NCBI GenBank assembly: GCA_016719565.1
Contig: JADJYU010000012.1
Location: 207,915 to 271,914 of the forward strand
Direction of reading: 5' to 3'
Source: Ignavibacteria bacterium
GTDB lineage: Bacteria > Bacteroidota > Ignavibacteria > Tepidaquicellales > Tepidaquicellaceae
Length of the DNA: 64,000 nucleotides
In this document: positions 18,773-30,213 of the stretch, in pieces
How the letters are laid out: each line of letters begins with the position of its first letter
Position numbering within the stretch: the first letter of the stretch is position 1
Notes under the pieces: model-generated
What the model was told of the DNA's origin: nothing
The model's database searches: none
The model's input: the letters and a program-made list of their open reading frames with translations, nothing else
Translations under genes and position numbers: made by a program

Positions 18773-20248
18773 TCGGAGTAACATTAAATAGTTACACAAT
18801 AACAAAAAAATAAGTGAAGGCGGCATGGGAGAAATATATCTTGCCGAACATAAATTCCTGGAAAGAAAAGCTGCCGTAAAAGTACTGCATAAAACTTATT
18901 CATCAAATAAAGATATAAGACACAGATTTATTCAGGAAGCGCAAACGCTATCCAGACTTGACCACCCTTATATAGTAAAGATATTTGATTTTGATCAGTA
19001 TCAAGACGTTTTTTATATCATTATGGAGTATGTAGATGGAAATACACTGGATGAATATACAAGAATTAAAAACGGTTTGATGCCAGAGTATATGGCTAAG
19101 GAATTTTTTATAAAAGTATTGTCTGCCGTAAATTACGCTCACAACAATAATATTATTCACAGGGATATTAAGCCTTCAAATATTATGATCAGCGATAGAA
19201 ATGAACCTAAAATTCTTGATTTTGGTATTGCCCGTTTAATAGATTCTGACAGGAGAGTTACAAAAGTTAATACAAAAATGGGTTCTATTTTATATATGAG
19301 CCCTGAGCAGATACTTGGAAAGGAAGTGGATCTGAAAAGTGACATCTATTCTTTAGGTATCACTTTATATGAAACGCTGACAGCAAATCATCCATATGAT
19401 ATTGAACATGAATCAGACTATGCCCTTCAGTCAAAAATTCTAAATGATTATCCGCCGCCGCCTTCTGCATATTATCCAATGATCACTAAACAAATGGAAT
19501 TTGTTATATCAACTGCAATCAATAAAGATCCTGAAAAAAGATTTAATTCATGCATAGATTTTTCTGAAGCAATAAATGATCCTTACTACACTTCTGATTA
19601 CTTGTATTCAAATGAAGAAGTTTTTAAACCTGAAGCACCTGTGAAACCCATTGAAAAAGAATTTATCGAAGAAGTTTTACAAGCTGATGGAGAAATTAAT
19701 GAAGATGAAAATTTTGATATTGAAAAACCTATAAAATTAGAACGGAAAGGATTGAGAAAGCGTCCTGGTTTAAAGACTAAAATTTCTGAACCTGTTTCAA
19801 GTGTTATAAATTCAGAAAATACTGTTAATGGAAATCAACTTACGAAAGAAAGTTTGTCAGGTAAAAAAAATTCTGAATTTAATAAAACTGACTTAGTGAG
19901 CAAAAAAAGATTCTATGAATCACCAGTTTTTTATTTTTCGGTTTTACTATTTGTACTATTAGGTTTTGCTTTATTCTATTACAATACCAGCAAAGATAAT
20001 TCTGAAGATACAATTATTATTAATTTGGATTCAACAAAAACGAATAACTCATCTATTCCGGTTAAATCAGCACAAGAACAGCAAAAAATAGCTGAGGAAA
20101 AGGAAAGATTAGAAAAAGAAAGACTGGAAAAGAAAAACAGATTAAAGATAAGCCTAAGATTTATAAAAAGAATAAAAATTCAAACTTTAATAAAACTAAT
20201 GGTAACAATAATAAATCAAAAAAGAAAAGCAGGACAACATTTGAATAA
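18769..20248 (+). CDS. Hanks-type Ser/Thr kinase 1 with membrane helix (two frameshifts)
   Basis: The start ATG overlaps the stop of the protease gene. Kinase motifs are complete: glycine loop 'SEGGMGEIY', Lys in 'AAVKVL', 'HRDIKPSN', 'LDFGIARL' and 'GSILYMSPEQ'. A linker with Thr ('KTKISEP') precedes a membrane helix ('VFYFSVLLFVLLGFALFYY'). The extracytoplasmic tail is short, with Glu/Lys-rich coiled coil and then Asn/Lys. Breaks lie in the A-runs at 18804-18810 and 20133-20137; one A more at each restores a frame ending at 20248. No PASTA repeats. It probably phosphorylates the FHA partners and itself. Confidence 0.87.
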
Positions 20249-20266
20249 CTATATATTTTATATTAT

Positions 20267-21098
20267 ATGAGAACATCCTTACTTTTAGTATTATTTTTTA
20301 TATATAATTTACCAGTTATATCTCAACCTGAATTTAAAATTGCTGTTGAAAGTAAAGAATGGAAGGATCCAGAAATAAATTATGTTATTCTTGAAATTAA
20401 TTTAAGAATTACAAATGTAGGTGATTCAAAAGGAGCTTGTGAGGACTTAAGTGGTATTGGACTATATTCAGGAGACTCATTTAATAATTCATTAATTGTT
20501 TTTAAAGAACGAAGCAAAGGTATATTTCAGGAAATTAATGTAGGAGATCATATTAATTGTTTTTTATCTTTTAAAGTGCCGAATACTGCCAATGGATTAA
20601 CATTGAAGTTTAGTGAAAATCATGGTGGAGCTGAAAAATTTATAACAAATAGTTATAATAATTCTTTATTGGAAGATGCAGAAAATTATTTTGCAAACAA
20701 ATTATATACAAAAGCGATCGAAAATTATAATATTTATGTTTCTAATGAACCATCACAAAAATTCAATTTAATTCTTAGAATTGCTGATTGTTACGAAAAA
20801 TGGGTGATAAAAATAATGCTGATTATGATATTTATAAATCTTCCGACAATTTAGAATTCGCTATTGAAAATTATAAGGAATGTTTAAAATATGATTCAAA
20901 AGGAAAGATATTAATAAAAAAATCGCTACGCAATATGATCTTTTAGGTGACTACCAGGTTAGATCCGCAAATTTGTATGCTGCAGTATTCTATTATAAAA
21001 ATTCTCTGGAATATAATAAATCGAATTTAGTTAGCGACAAAAAAAAAAAAATATACAACAAAATATTGGAAAAAGAAAAAAAGTTATATGAAAAATAA
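20267..21098 (+). CDS. Secreted TPR protein A (frameshifted)
   Basis: Signal peptide about 1-19 ('LPVISQ'), then a ~110-residue beta-rich domain opening 'PEFKIAVESKEW' and a TPR-like half ('EDAENYFANKLYTKAIENYN'). The frame breaks around 20800, 20913 and later; joining frames gives a product ending at 21098 in Lys-rich sequence. It is a paralogue of the gene at 21864, with the same order and many identical residues. No function is recognised. TPRs suggest protein-protein contact in the periplasm, and position just after kinase 1 suggests a role as its extracytoplasmic partner; that is inference. Confidence 0.65.
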
Positions 21099-21729
21099 TG
21101 AAACTAAATTGAAAATGGATGAATATCTTTTTCTAATACCCCCAACAATCACATTTTTAATAACTTTTGGCATAAGGTATCATTCAAATAAAGATTTATC
21201 AGAAGACAATTCATTCTGGAATTTACAAATGGATATTCCTGTCAAAGTATATACTCAAAAGAAAATTGATTCTCATTTAAATTTATTTTTAAATTTTGAA
21301 ATAGGTTATTCAGGGTTTATTGGTAGCGAAAATGAGTTATCTAAATATTTAAATATTGACAGGGCTATTTTTACGCTGAAAAGAAATAGTCAAGCACCAA
21401 TATTGAGTGTATATTATTTAAATGGAGGTATAGGAGTATCAATTCTTAAATCTGACTTTATACCTATGATTTCTGTAAACTATGGAGTATATGGTCAATC
21501 AACTTTATTTGATATAGCTTATGTGAATAGCTCTACTCCATATCAGTACAATTCTATTCTGTCAAAAGCACATATAGGACAAGATCTTACATTGGAATTA
21601 TCTTTTAAAATAGGAAAATTTTTTAATACCGGTTACACTTTTAAGAATTATAAAATAAATAGTAATATTTCTTTTTTGAACAATAAATATTCAATTCATT
21701 ATAATAGTTTTGGTTTTACTTCTTTTTAA
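21088..21729 (+). CDS. Hypothetical protein, probably beta-rich outer-membrane type
   Basis: 213 aa if read from ATG 21088, which overlaps the end of the TPR gene; ATG 21115 is an alternative. Sequence alternates hydrophobic and polar residues with many Tyr, Asn, Phe and Gly, as in outer-membrane beta-barrel strands ('VSVNYGVYG'-like stretches), and ends with Phe. No clear signal peptide is seen, so the 5' end may be lost to a frameshift. It could be a truncated paralogue of the beta-barrel gene at 45784. Confidence 0.45.
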   Translation: MKNNETKLKMDEYLFLIPPTITFLITFGIRYHSNKDLSEDNSFWNLQMDIPVKVYTQKKIDSHLNLFLNFEIGYSGFIGSENELSKYLNIDRAIFTLKRNSQAPILSVYYLNGGIGVSILKSDFIPMISVNYGVYGQSTLFDIAYVNSSTPYQYNSILSKAHIGQDLTLELSFKIGKFFNTGYTFKNYKINSNISFLNNKYSIHYNSFGFTSF

Positions 21730-21863
21730 TATTATAGGTTTGTAAAATTATTTTTGAATAAATAAAGAGTCTTTTATTTGTAAAAATATTTGTTAGTTGT
21801 AAATGTTTTGAAGTACAAATTAAAAAGAAGTTAAACGTTTAAAATTAGATTGAAAAATTTAAT

Positions 21864-22762
21864 ATGAAAATATTATTAGTTTTAATTCTTGTGTTTTATT
21901 GTGAATTAGATGTTTTATCTCAACCTGAATTTAAAGTTGCTGTGGATTATTTTGAATGGAAATATCCAACAGGGAATAAAGTAACGCTAGAGGTAAACTT
22001 AAAAATATCAAATATTGGAAATGTTCAGGGGTCTTGTGAGGACATAAAAAATATAGAATTATATTCTAAAGATGATTTTTATAAAAACGATATTGAATTA
22101 AGAGAACGCGGTACTAATATTTTTATGCAAATTAAAGCAGGAGATAACATATTTTCTTTCTTAAACTTTGAAGTCCCGAAAGCTGCAGGAGGATTATACT
22201 TAAAATTAAATGATGGCTTTGGTAGTAACGAAAATTTATAACTGATAGTTATAATAATTATTTATTGGAGCAAGCAGAATATTATTATTATAATAAGCAG
22301 TATTCTGATGCAATTGAAAAATATCAAATATGTATAAAAAATGATCCTTTACAAAAAAATGTAATATCCTTAAAAATTGCAGATTGTTATGAGTATATAG
22401 GTAATAAATTATTGGATGATTATTATTTATATAATATCAATGAAAACTTAGAAAAATCATTAGATAATTTTAAACAATCTCTATTTTATGATACTAAAAA
22501 ACCATTCATTAAGGATAAAATCGCGACTATATATGACATTTTAGGAGACAGTTATGCAGTTTCATTAAATTATTCAAAAGCAGTTAATTCTTATAAACTT
22601 TCGTTGGACTACAGTTATTCTTCTACAGTAAATGGAAAGTTAGAAAAAGTAAATAAACAAACGATTAATAAAAAAGATGAAAAAAAAGAAACATCAAAAA
22701 AGAAACCCCAAAAAAGTGGTAAAAGTAAAAGTAAAAAACCAAAGCGATCACAATCAAAATGA
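21864..22762 (+). CDS. Secreted TPR protein B (one frameshift), paralogue of 20267
   Basis: Signal peptide ending 'LDVLSQ', then a beta-rich domain starting 'PEFKVAVDYFEW' and a TPR half ('EQAEYYYYNKQYSDAIEKYQ'), followed by a very Lys/Ser-rich tail. It aligns with the gene at 20267 over its whole length, so the two arose by duplication around the beta-barrel-like gene. The frame breaks at the A-run 22231-22234; one more A joins the halves. Preceded by a 134-bp AT-rich gap that could hold a promoter. Role unknown. Confidence 0.68.
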
Positions 22763-22861
22763 GGTTAATTGAAATATCCTATATATTGTAAATTAAATAT
22801 TATCAAAACACGAACTTGAAATATAGAAATATAATTTTAAGTTCATTAATTATAAAAATAC

Positions 22862-23827
22862 ATGAAGTGTCCAAAATGCTTTAAGGATAATAAACCGGGA
22901 GTTAAGTTTTGTGCATTCTGCGGAACATCAGTTCAGCAATCTGAAAGCAGAAGTACTGGTTACTCTTCAGCTGGCAGTTCAAGAGCGGGTAATAAAACAA
23001 TGATATCTCAAGCTGCTCCAACAATGGAACGAGGTTCATCTTTAAATGAATTAATATTGGGAAGAGACAGTGGCAATGACGTATCCCTTAATGATGTATC
23101 CATTTCAGGGAAACATGCAAAGATCTTTCTTGAAAATGGAAATGTATTCATAGAAGATTTAAAATCTCTTAACGGAACATTTGTGAATGGCAGAAAAGTA
23201 CAAGGTAGAGTTCGTGTAAAAGCTACTGACAGAATAAGCTTAGGAACTCATAGTCTTAATATTGACTCCAACAATTTACTGAATAGTTTATTTTCCAGAA
23301 GCAGCGACGGAAGTATAATCCAGGATGGTACATTGCGATTATCATTTAATTCTGACTGGGTTGGTAAAATCATATATTTTGTTCTTATAATTTTACTTTT
23401 ATTACCCTGGATAACAGTGTCTGCAAAAGACGGACAATTCTCTTTTACAGCTCTTGATTTTGCTTTGAACAGTCTCCCTGCAGGTATCAGTGCAAAGGGA
23501 TTAAATTTTCCCGGATACGGCAGCGCCCATACGATATTTTTAATACTATTTGTACTTACTTTAATTGGATTGATATTAAATTTCATCAGATTAAGAATTA
23601 CAGACAAATTAAATATTGTTAATCTCTTATCTCTGGTAATATTAATTTTAGTAATAGTTATTGCAGCAACGGCAGGTTCAACTTTTTCTTTTGACAATGT
23701 TATGTTGAATTTAATTGCAGATAATTTGAATATCAGACTGGCTTTCCCGGCATATATATTTCTTATGTTATGTTTTATATCACTTTTTGAAGGAGCAATA
23801 GAGTTTTATATTTCAAACAATAAATAA
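22862..23827 (+). CDS. Zinc-ribbon-FHA protein with C-terminal membrane domain
   Basis: 321 aa, intact. Cys3/Cys6/Cys17/Cys20 form a zinc ribbon. A Ser-rich linker contains 'NKTMISQ' (Thr46). The FHA domain (about 62-135) has 'LGRDSG', 'SISGKH' and 'LNGTFVNG', so the phosphothreonine pocket looks complete. Four hydrophobic helices follow (about 166-186, 214-234, 245-265, 285-310). Both ribbon and FHA should face the cytosol. It resembles the 12442 gene with a membrane module added, and would tether a phospho-reader to the inner membrane. Confidence 0.85.
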   Translation: MKCPKCFKDNKPGVKFCAFCGTSVQQSESRSTGYSSAGSSRAGNKTMISQAAPTMERGSSLNELILGRDSGNDVSLNDVSISGKHAKIFLENGNVFIEDLKSLNGTFVNGRKVQGRVRVKATDRISLGTHSLNIDSNNLLNSLFSRSSDGSIIQDGTLRLSFNSDWVGKIIYFVLIILLLLPWITVSAKDGQFSFTALDFALNSLPAGISAKGLNFPGYGSAHTIFLILFVLTLIGLILNFIRLRITDKLNIVNLLSLVILILVIVIAATAGSTFSFDNVMLNLIADNLNIRLAFPAYIFLMLCFISLFEGAIEFYISNNK

Positions 23828-23845
23828 TTCAAAATATCAGTTCTT

Positions 23846-24093
23846 ATGTTAAACAGTAACTTTGGGAAAATATTGATACTTATTATAACTTTTATTCTGT
23901 ATTCAGTATCTTCATTTATAGTGCAAAATAAAAATAATGAAATAAAAGAAAAACTGATTGAAGAAATCACTTTAAATGAAAAATTAAAAAAGAATTTGAT
24001 GAATTGAAGAGTACATTCAAAGAAAATCATGAACAGTTAAATAAATTAAATCAAGAAAATGTTAATTTAAAAAATCAATTAAATAATTATTAA
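23846..24093 (+). CDS. Small membrane-anchored coiled-coil protein (one frameshift)
   Basis: About 82 aa: an N-terminal hydrophobic helix ('ILILIITFILYSVSSFIV') then a charged coiled coil of Lys, Glu, Asn and Leu. The frame breaks at the A-run near 23987; one more A restores a frame to TAA at 24091. It ends 4 bases before the next gene, which has the same anchor-plus-coil start, so the two may form a hetero-coil. No family recognised. Confidence 0.5.
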
Positions 24094-24097
24094 TACA

Positions 24098-24649
24098 ATG
24101 AAAACACAAAAATCTTTTTACATTACTTTTTTAATACTGAATGTGATCGGTATCAGTATTTTTATTCTGTTATTCGTTAACAACAACACTCTTTCAAATT
24201 CTCTAAAGACCGTTCATAAAAATAACGAATTAATGAGATCCGGTATTGACAGTCTTCAATTAGCAATGAATGAAACTTCAAATGAAGTGAATTCAGCTTT
24301 AAATGAAAATATCAAATTAAAAAAAGCAAAATCTAATTATTTCCCGGAATTCGCTAAGAATTATCTAAATAATGTTTTTGATTCTCAGTCTTTCTTAATA
24401 GAAAACAGCGAATCAAAAATTGTAAGTACATCAATAGAAGGTGATAGTTTTGTATCTCCTGATAAAGAATATTCTTCTATTCTAAGTTACAAAAATAAAA
24501 AATCACGAATAACAGGAAATGTTATCTATTTATTTGAAACTATTTATGAATATGATGAAGGTGGATCAGATCAGGGAATGCAGCTTCATTTCAAAAAAAA
24601 TGCAAGCGGTGATTGGAAATTGTTTAAAATTATTTATGAAGGGTGTTGA
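24098..24649 (+). CDS. Membrane-anchored coiled-coil protein with NTF2-like C-terminal domain
   Basis: 183 aa, intact. One N-terminal signal anchor (about 8-28), a coiled coil (30-85), then an alpha+beta domain ('FAKNYLNNVFDSQSF' ... 'GDWKLFKIIYEG') with the closing-strand pattern of NTF2/SnoaL-like folds. Probably periplasmic. The kinase gene that follows also ends in an NTF2-like domain, so the pair may share a ligand or contact each other. That link is inference. Confidence 0.6.
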   Translation: MKTQKSFYITFLILNVIGISIFILLFVNNNTLSNSLKTVHKNNELMRSGIDSLQLAMNETSNEVNSALNENIKLKKAKSNYFPEFAKNYLNNVFDSQSFLIENSESKIVSTSIEGDSFVSPDKEYSSILSYKNKKSRITGNVIYLFETIYEYDEGGSDQGMQLHFKKNASGDWKLFKIIYEGC

Positions 24650-24702
24650 CTTGTCTGTTATAATTAATAAATGACATTTAAATTATATTAGTATTTCAGA
24701 TC

Positions 24703-26183
24703 ATGATAAATGAAATAATTTCGAACTATAAAATACTATCAAACATTGGAAGTGGCGGAATGGGTATGGTATATCTTGCCCAACATACTACACTGGAACG
24801 ATATGCTGCTGTTAAAGTTCTGAACCCCGAATATTCAGGAAATAAATTTTTCAAAGACAGATTTCTGAATGAAGCAACTACGCTTGCTAAACTTAATCAT
24901 CCCAATATAGTTGTTTTGTATGATTTTGTCGAAAGCGATGGGAAGCTTTCTCATAATTATGGAATATGTTGAAGGTGAAACTTTAGATGATATTGTAAAA
25001 CAAAATTTGTATCCCAATGAGAAGTTTGTTATTAGGATAATGTCGCAGATATTAGATGGATTGTCTTATGCACAGGGAAAACGTTGTTCATCGTGATATA
25101 AAACCCTCAAATATAATTGTTGGTGAAATTGAAGTATCAAAAATATTGGATTTCGGGATTGCAAAACTAACGCAATCAAATGTTAATCTGACAAAACCCG
25201 GTACAAGAATGGGTTCAGTAAGCTACATGAGTCCTGAACAAATATTGAACAAAGAAGTTGATTCAAGATCAGACATTTATTCTATGGGGGGTAACATTAT
25301 ATGAATTATTTATTGGAGTTAATCCTTACCAAGAAGATTCTTTAAGCGAGTATGAAACTCAATCTAAAATTATAAATGAACCGCTTGACCTTAGTCGCCC
25401 GGAAATTCCTCAAAGACTGAAACAAATTATATATAAAGCTACTGCAAAAGATCCTGCGGAGAGATACTCAAGTTGTGAGGAATTTAAAATTGATCTTGAA
25501 TCTGCAGAATCTTTGAATCATGAGAAAACAGATAATACAATGAAATCTTCTGAACTTATCAGAAAGACAAGGCTGATAAGCGATATTCAAAAATGTCGAA
25601 ATTTTAGATAACAGACAGAAAGGAAGTAATCAATTTCTTTAATGTTTTTTTTAATTGTTGCTTTTATAGTATTCGGCGCAACAATTTTTTATTTTTCGTC
25701 TGGTGGTAACGAATCTGCAAATGTAGAAACAGAAAAAATCGTAAGTAAAACAAATCCTGATACGAAGATTCAAATTGAGAAAAAAGCGGAAGATAAGGTA
25801 AAAGAGAATAACAATTCCAAATTAGATACAGAAAAAGAGATAATTGGAAATACTGTGAATAATTTACTTAATTCCTGGCAGAATATGAATGTTAACGGCT
25901 TTTTTAATAACCTAACGGATGATTATCATTATGAAAGCGCTGGGGAGTTAAAAGAAACTATTCGGAAAGATTAAATAAAGCTTATGAAATATTCGCGAAT
26001 AACAGATTTATTAATATTACAACTTCAAATATGAATATTGAAGTTAACGGTAATTATGCGGAAGTCAGATACAGACAAAAATATAGTTCAACTACTGTAA
26101 ACGAATCTACAACAAAAAAACTTTTTTTAAGAAAAGAAAATAACCGATGGAAAGTTTATAAAGAGCTTTCCGGGTTTGAATGA
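24703..26183 (+). CDS. Hanks-type Ser/Thr kinase 2 with NTF2-like sensor domain (about six frameshifts)
   Basis: Joining frames gives a complete kinase: 'GSGGMGMVY', 'AAVKVL', 'HRDIKPSN', 'LDFGIAKL', 'GSVSYMSPEQ'. A linker with 'RKTRLISD' leads to a membrane helix (25642-25700) and a C-terminal NTF2-like domain ('LLNSWQNMNVNGFFNNLTDD' ... 'ENNRWKVYKELSGFE'). Indels lie near 24950, 25078, 25286, 25590, 25640 and 25965, three of them insertions (an extra T, A and G), unlike the mostly one-base losses elsewhere. So this copy may be a real pseudogene. Its 5' third is nearly identical in DNA to kinase 3. Confidence 0.8.
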
Positions 26184-26220
26184 GAGTATATCGAAATTTA
26201 ATATTAAACTTAAAGAATTA

Positions 26221-26622
26221 ATGAGAAAATCACTGCTTCTAATTTTTTTATTCTCAGTATTTTATTCTAATTGTTTTTCTCAGGAAACGATAAAATTCAG
26301 AGCTAAATACGTTAGCTATAAAGAATATGACAAATATGGATGGAGTGAATGGAATGAATGGAAGGATGTTAACATTTTAATCGTAGTAAATACGGAAGAT
26401 GATAGAATCACTATTTTTTCATCTGAAACCCAAACGTTGGATGTATATGAGTATGAGGACTACGTTGAAGGAGACAATACAATTTTAAGATTCAAGGCCA
26501 TCGACCAGGAAGGTATTTATTGCAGAATAAGATTTGTTTTCAACGAATACGACGACAATAGACAACTATATGTTGATTACAGTAATTTTACTGTTGTATA
26601 TGCTATAAAAGCGCTAAGGTAA
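26221..26622 (+). CDS. Secreted hypothetical protein (133 aa)
   Basis: ATG 26221 opens a clear signal peptide ending 'SNCFSQ'; an upstream in-frame start exists but would bury it. The mature part is short, acidic and rich in Tyr, Trp and Asp ('KYGWSEWNEWKDVNILIV'), probably a small beta-sandwich. I do not recognise it. It follows kinase 2 by 38 bp and may be part of the same unit. Confidence 0.6.
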   Translation: MRKSLLLIFLFSVFYSNCFSQETIKFRAKYVSYKEYDKYGWSEWNEWKDVNILIVVNTEDDRITIFSSETQTLDVYEYEDYVEGDNTILRFKAIDQEGIYCRIRFVFNEYDDNRQLYVDYSNFTVVYAIKALR

Positions 26623-26656
26623 ATGTTTTTGATAATTAATATTTATAAAAAAGATT

Positions 26657-27791
26657 ATGATAGTAAACTTCTTAAACATCTTTCTTATTCTCCTGCTTTC
26701 ATCTTGTTCAGAAAAAGATTTAGCTGTGCAAGCAATTACTACGGCTAACAGAGATTCGCTCTTGAGAGTCGATTCGCTAAACAGAATTGATTCTTTAAGA
26801 AAATTATCACCGTCTCATCAGGTTGATTCTTTAGAGTTTACCGGCCTGGAGAAAGTTATCCGACTTACAGAAAATATTAACAATCCGAAATCAGTTGTGA
26901 TATCTCCCGATGGACGATATGCATACATAAACAATCTTGAAGGAATGAACACAATGATCATTAATACAGAAACTTATGAGACAGTTTCAATAATTGAACA
27001 TACAGGGAAGCCCGTGGAATTTGGAATAACGCTTAACGGAAGATTTATATGGATAACTTACTTCAGATTATTAGAAGAAGGATTTCCAAAAACCTAGGAG
27101 TAGAAAGCGCATACAGGTATCCTTCAGTTGTAGTGGTGTATGATACTCTTGCGAAAGAACTAGTAAAAGAATCGATGTAGGTATAATACCTAAAATTATT
27201 GCAGTAAGCCCTGATGAAAAATTAGTTTTTGTAGCTAACTGGAACAGCTATGACATTTCTGTGATATCTACTGAGAATTATCAGGTTATTAAGACCATAA
27301 AAGTTGGTACAATTCCGAGAGGAGTGGAATTTACACCTGACGGCAAGTATGCTTACGTTTGTAATTTTGGCGGCTCGACAATTTCTAAAATTGATGTCCC
27401 ATCGCTCGAAGTGATCAGCACAATAAAAGATGCAGGGATAAGTCCCCGCGACATGGTAATCAGCAGCGATGGTGATTATGCGTATTTCTCTGCTTACGGG
27501 GATGGATATTTAAGAAAGCTGGATTTAAAGACAGATGAAGTAGTTGATAAAATCAAGATTGGCATTCAGCCACGGAGCGTCTGCATGACAAATAATAACA
27601 AATATTTATTTGTAGTCAATTATAAAAACGGGACCGTTAACGCAATTGATCTGACAGAGTTTAAAATGCTTGATGAGTATGACGCTGATATTGGAGCGGT
27701 AGGCGTAGCGCTTTCGCCGGATAATAAATTTCTATGGGTGACGAATCAAAGCACGGGGTCGGTGATTGTTTATAGAGTCAATTATAGATGA
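26657..27791 (+). CDS. YVTN/NHL-type beta-propeller lipoprotein (two frameshifts)
   Basis: N-terminal lipoprotein signal with lipobox 'LLLSSCS', a linker of repeated 'DSLNRIDSLRK', then at least five repeats of the pattern 'P..V..SPDGRYAYI.N....T' with 'VI.T..Y.....I..G..P', the mark of YVTN propellers. Frames break near 27090 (A-run) and 27170; joining them gives one ~378-aa protein. Such surface propellers bind other proteins or glycans; no catalytic site is expected. It lies inside the kinase locus but codon use is more GC-rich near the end. Confidence 0.75.
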
Positions 27792-27847
27792 AGAAGCTGT
27801 GAGTCTAATGCAAGTGACTTCTAAATCTAAAATTTAAAACTCAATTA

Positions 27848-28638
27848 ATGAAAACAAAATTTTTTAAATTTTTATTTTTACTTTGGTTATTTAATCTTTC
27901 AAATGCCTATTCTCAATATAATTACATTGAATATTTAAAAAGAATTCAGTCAAAATACAATCTGCAAAAATTAAGAGCTGCAATGAAGAACTGGAGGACA
28001 ATAATAAAGGATTAAGAGAATATAGGGAATATGATACACTAGGGAGATTAGTATATCTTAAAAACTGGTATAATGGTCAATTACAATTTGAAAGAAAATA
28101 TTATTATGATGAAAAGGGGAATTTAATTAAAATGGATAACGATAAAGACAAACCATATAACATCTATTATGCATATTATGAGTATGATGAAAGAGGTCTT
28201 TTGATCGGTGAAATTCGTCAATCAAAGCATAATAATAAGAGACCACTTACTATCAAATATATATATGATGAAAATTTAAATTTAACACAAGAAATTTTTG
28301 AACAAGGAAATTCCGATCACTATACTTATGAAAATAATCGGAGAATCAAAAAAGAGGAAATTGAACTTAATGGGAGAGTTTATTCAACAACAAATTATTA
28401 TTATGAAAATAATTCTATATTGGAGGAAGAAATAAATTCTGATGGAATAGTTACAAGATATTCTGAAAAAATTTTTGATTTGGATGGTAATGTGGTAGAA
28501 ATAAGAGGTTATGATGGAATTAAAACTTTAATATACAATATAATCTATGAAAATGATGGGTACGGAAATCCATTAAAGACTTATAGTACTTGGAAAAACA
28601 AAAAAAACACAGAAATTAAAGAATTTTTATATCAATAG
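27848..28638 (+). CDS. Secreted YD-repeat-like protein 1 (frameshifted)
   Basis: Signal peptide ending 'NAYSQ', then repeats of 'YDTLGRLVYL', 'YYDEKGNLIKM', 'YDERGLLIGE' typical of the YD/RHS repeat, which forms beta-sheet shells. The frame breaks after about 55 residues (near 27975); the other frame continues openly to TAG at 28636. Size (~260 aa) is far below a true RHS toxin, and no toxin tail is seen. First of six related genes in this window (27848, 28637, 29454, 31327, 46796, 51179). Confidence 0.65.
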
Positions 28639-29352
28639 TACGAATAAATTATTTAAACTTAGCCTACTTTCTGCACTTTTATTTTTGATGTTTTCAAATA
28701 GAATAATAGCTCAGGATTTTCTCCAAACTAAATTTTCAATAAATGATATAAAAAAGCAAAGAGAAAATTTTAAAAATGAAAAAGTTAGATCAATAATACT
28801 GAAGAATGTTTATACAAAAACAGTATACGAAGTTGACACCGATGGCAAAATTCTTTTCGAGAAAGGAAACAGCGATTATGATAACCCATACACAATAATA
28901 TACAATTACGATAATAATGCTAACCTTATAAATTTTACAGTCCCTTTGCTCATAAGTTTTATGAATATGACAAAAAGGGTAATGTCATTGAAGCATCAGT
29001 AGATTTATACACTCACGATTTTGTCTATGATGGTGAAAATAGATTAATTAAAATGAATTCTGAATCTGAGGAAGGTGAAGTGTGCCCGTTCGATAAAATA
29101 AATTATAGTGAATTTTTAATTATTGAAAAAACTTATCCGTGCTGTGAAGGAAACTACGCAATGAGATATGCCTATGAATATTCTGATGCAGAGCAATTAC
29201 TTAAAATAATTAACTATACGAAGAACTGCTCTACAGGAATAGAAGAGTTAAATAATATGGAAGAATATTTTTATAATGGTACTTCTAAACTTCCCTATAA
29301 AATGATAAAAGATAGTCAGGAAATAACTTTTACATATGAATACTATAATTAG
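28637..29352 (+). CDS. Secreted YD-repeat-like protein 2 (frameshifted, start uncertain)
   Basis: Signal peptide-like sequence starts at about 28637 ('KLFKLSLLSALLF') without an ATG; one lost G would make ATGAGT overlap the previous stop. First in-frame ATG is 28688. The mature part opens with 'NDIKKQRENFKNEKVRSI', the motif shared by this family, then YD-like repeats. A frameshift near 28945 splits it. The C-terminus 'LPYKMIKDS' plus 'EITFTYEYYN', and the 20 bp after the stop, recur at 32176, showing duplication. Confidence 0.6.
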
Positions 29353-29453
29353 GTAATAGCCATATTTATGATTAAAATTAATTTTTTAAAATGATGCTGC
29401 AACGGGTCTATTGGCAAAATACAATAAGTTTTTGAAATCAAAATAAAAAATTT

Positions 29454-30185
29454 ATGAGTCGAACAATTCTTACAGCTTTTACTTTATTAATACTAACTCA
29501 AATCTGCTTTTCTCAGAATGCAAATGTATATTCAAAAAATCAAATTGAGAAGCAGAGAAGTATTTACAAAATTAATAAAGTGAAAACGGAAATAATTTAT
29601 TCAGATAAAAATAGCAAAGAAGTTACCAGTTATGATAAAGAAGGAAAGCCGATTGAAAGTGTGTATTTTTATGATAATAATATTTCGGGAGGAGTTTTAT
29701 ACACATATGACATGAATGGAAATTTGATAGAGGATGTGTATGGCGGAGCAGAATCAGGAGATGTAATGACAAACAGATATTATTATGATGAGTCAGGCAA
29801 TGTCATTGCTTCTGAATATTTAATGGGATTAGACGAGAGTGGATATAAGATTAACTACAAATATGATGATTTTGGTAATTTGATTCTTAAAGGAGACATT
29901 GTAATCAACAATATTTACGAAAATGGTAACTTAGTTTCATCTGTTGAAGAATGCATCCCAAATTCCACTCGACCCGAGTTTAAGAAATTCACATATGATA
30001 TTATAAACAATTTGATTTTATATGAAGTATTTAATAAAAATTGTACCGGTGATTCCACATTTTTTTTATCGAAGAATAGGTATGAGTATTTTGAAAATGG
30101 ATTGAAAAGTAAGGAAACTTTTGAAAGCAGTTATACTGAAGGGATGGAAGTTCTGAATTATGAATATCAGTATTTTAAAAAATAG
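29454..30185 (+). CDS. Secreted YD-repeat-like protein 3 (intact)
   Basis: 243 aa. Signal peptide ending 'QICFSQ', then the family motif 'IEKQRSIYKINKVKTEII', then about five 'Y.YD..GN(L/V)I' repeats ('YTYDMNGNLIED', 'YYYDESGNVIAS', 'YKYDDFGNLILK'), a Cys-containing segment, and a closing 'LNYEYQYFKK'. This is the intact reference for the family. No enzymatic motif; likely a periplasmic or surface beta-sheet protein. Preceded by a ~100-bp gap. Confidence 0.75.
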   Translation: MSRTILTAFTLLILTQICFSQNANVYSKNQIEKQRSIYKINKVKTEIIYSDKNSKEVTSYDKEGKPIESVYFYDNNISGGVLYTYDMNGNLIEDVYGGAESGDVMTNRYYYDESGNVIASEYLMGLDESGYKINYKYDDFGNLILKGDIVINNIYENGNLVSSVEECIPNSTRPEFKKFTYDIINNLILYEVFNKNCTGDSTFFLSKNRYEYFENGLKSKETFESSYTEGMEVLNYEYQYFKK

Positions 30186-30213
30186 ACATTTATATTTCAA
30201 AAAATTTACTACT

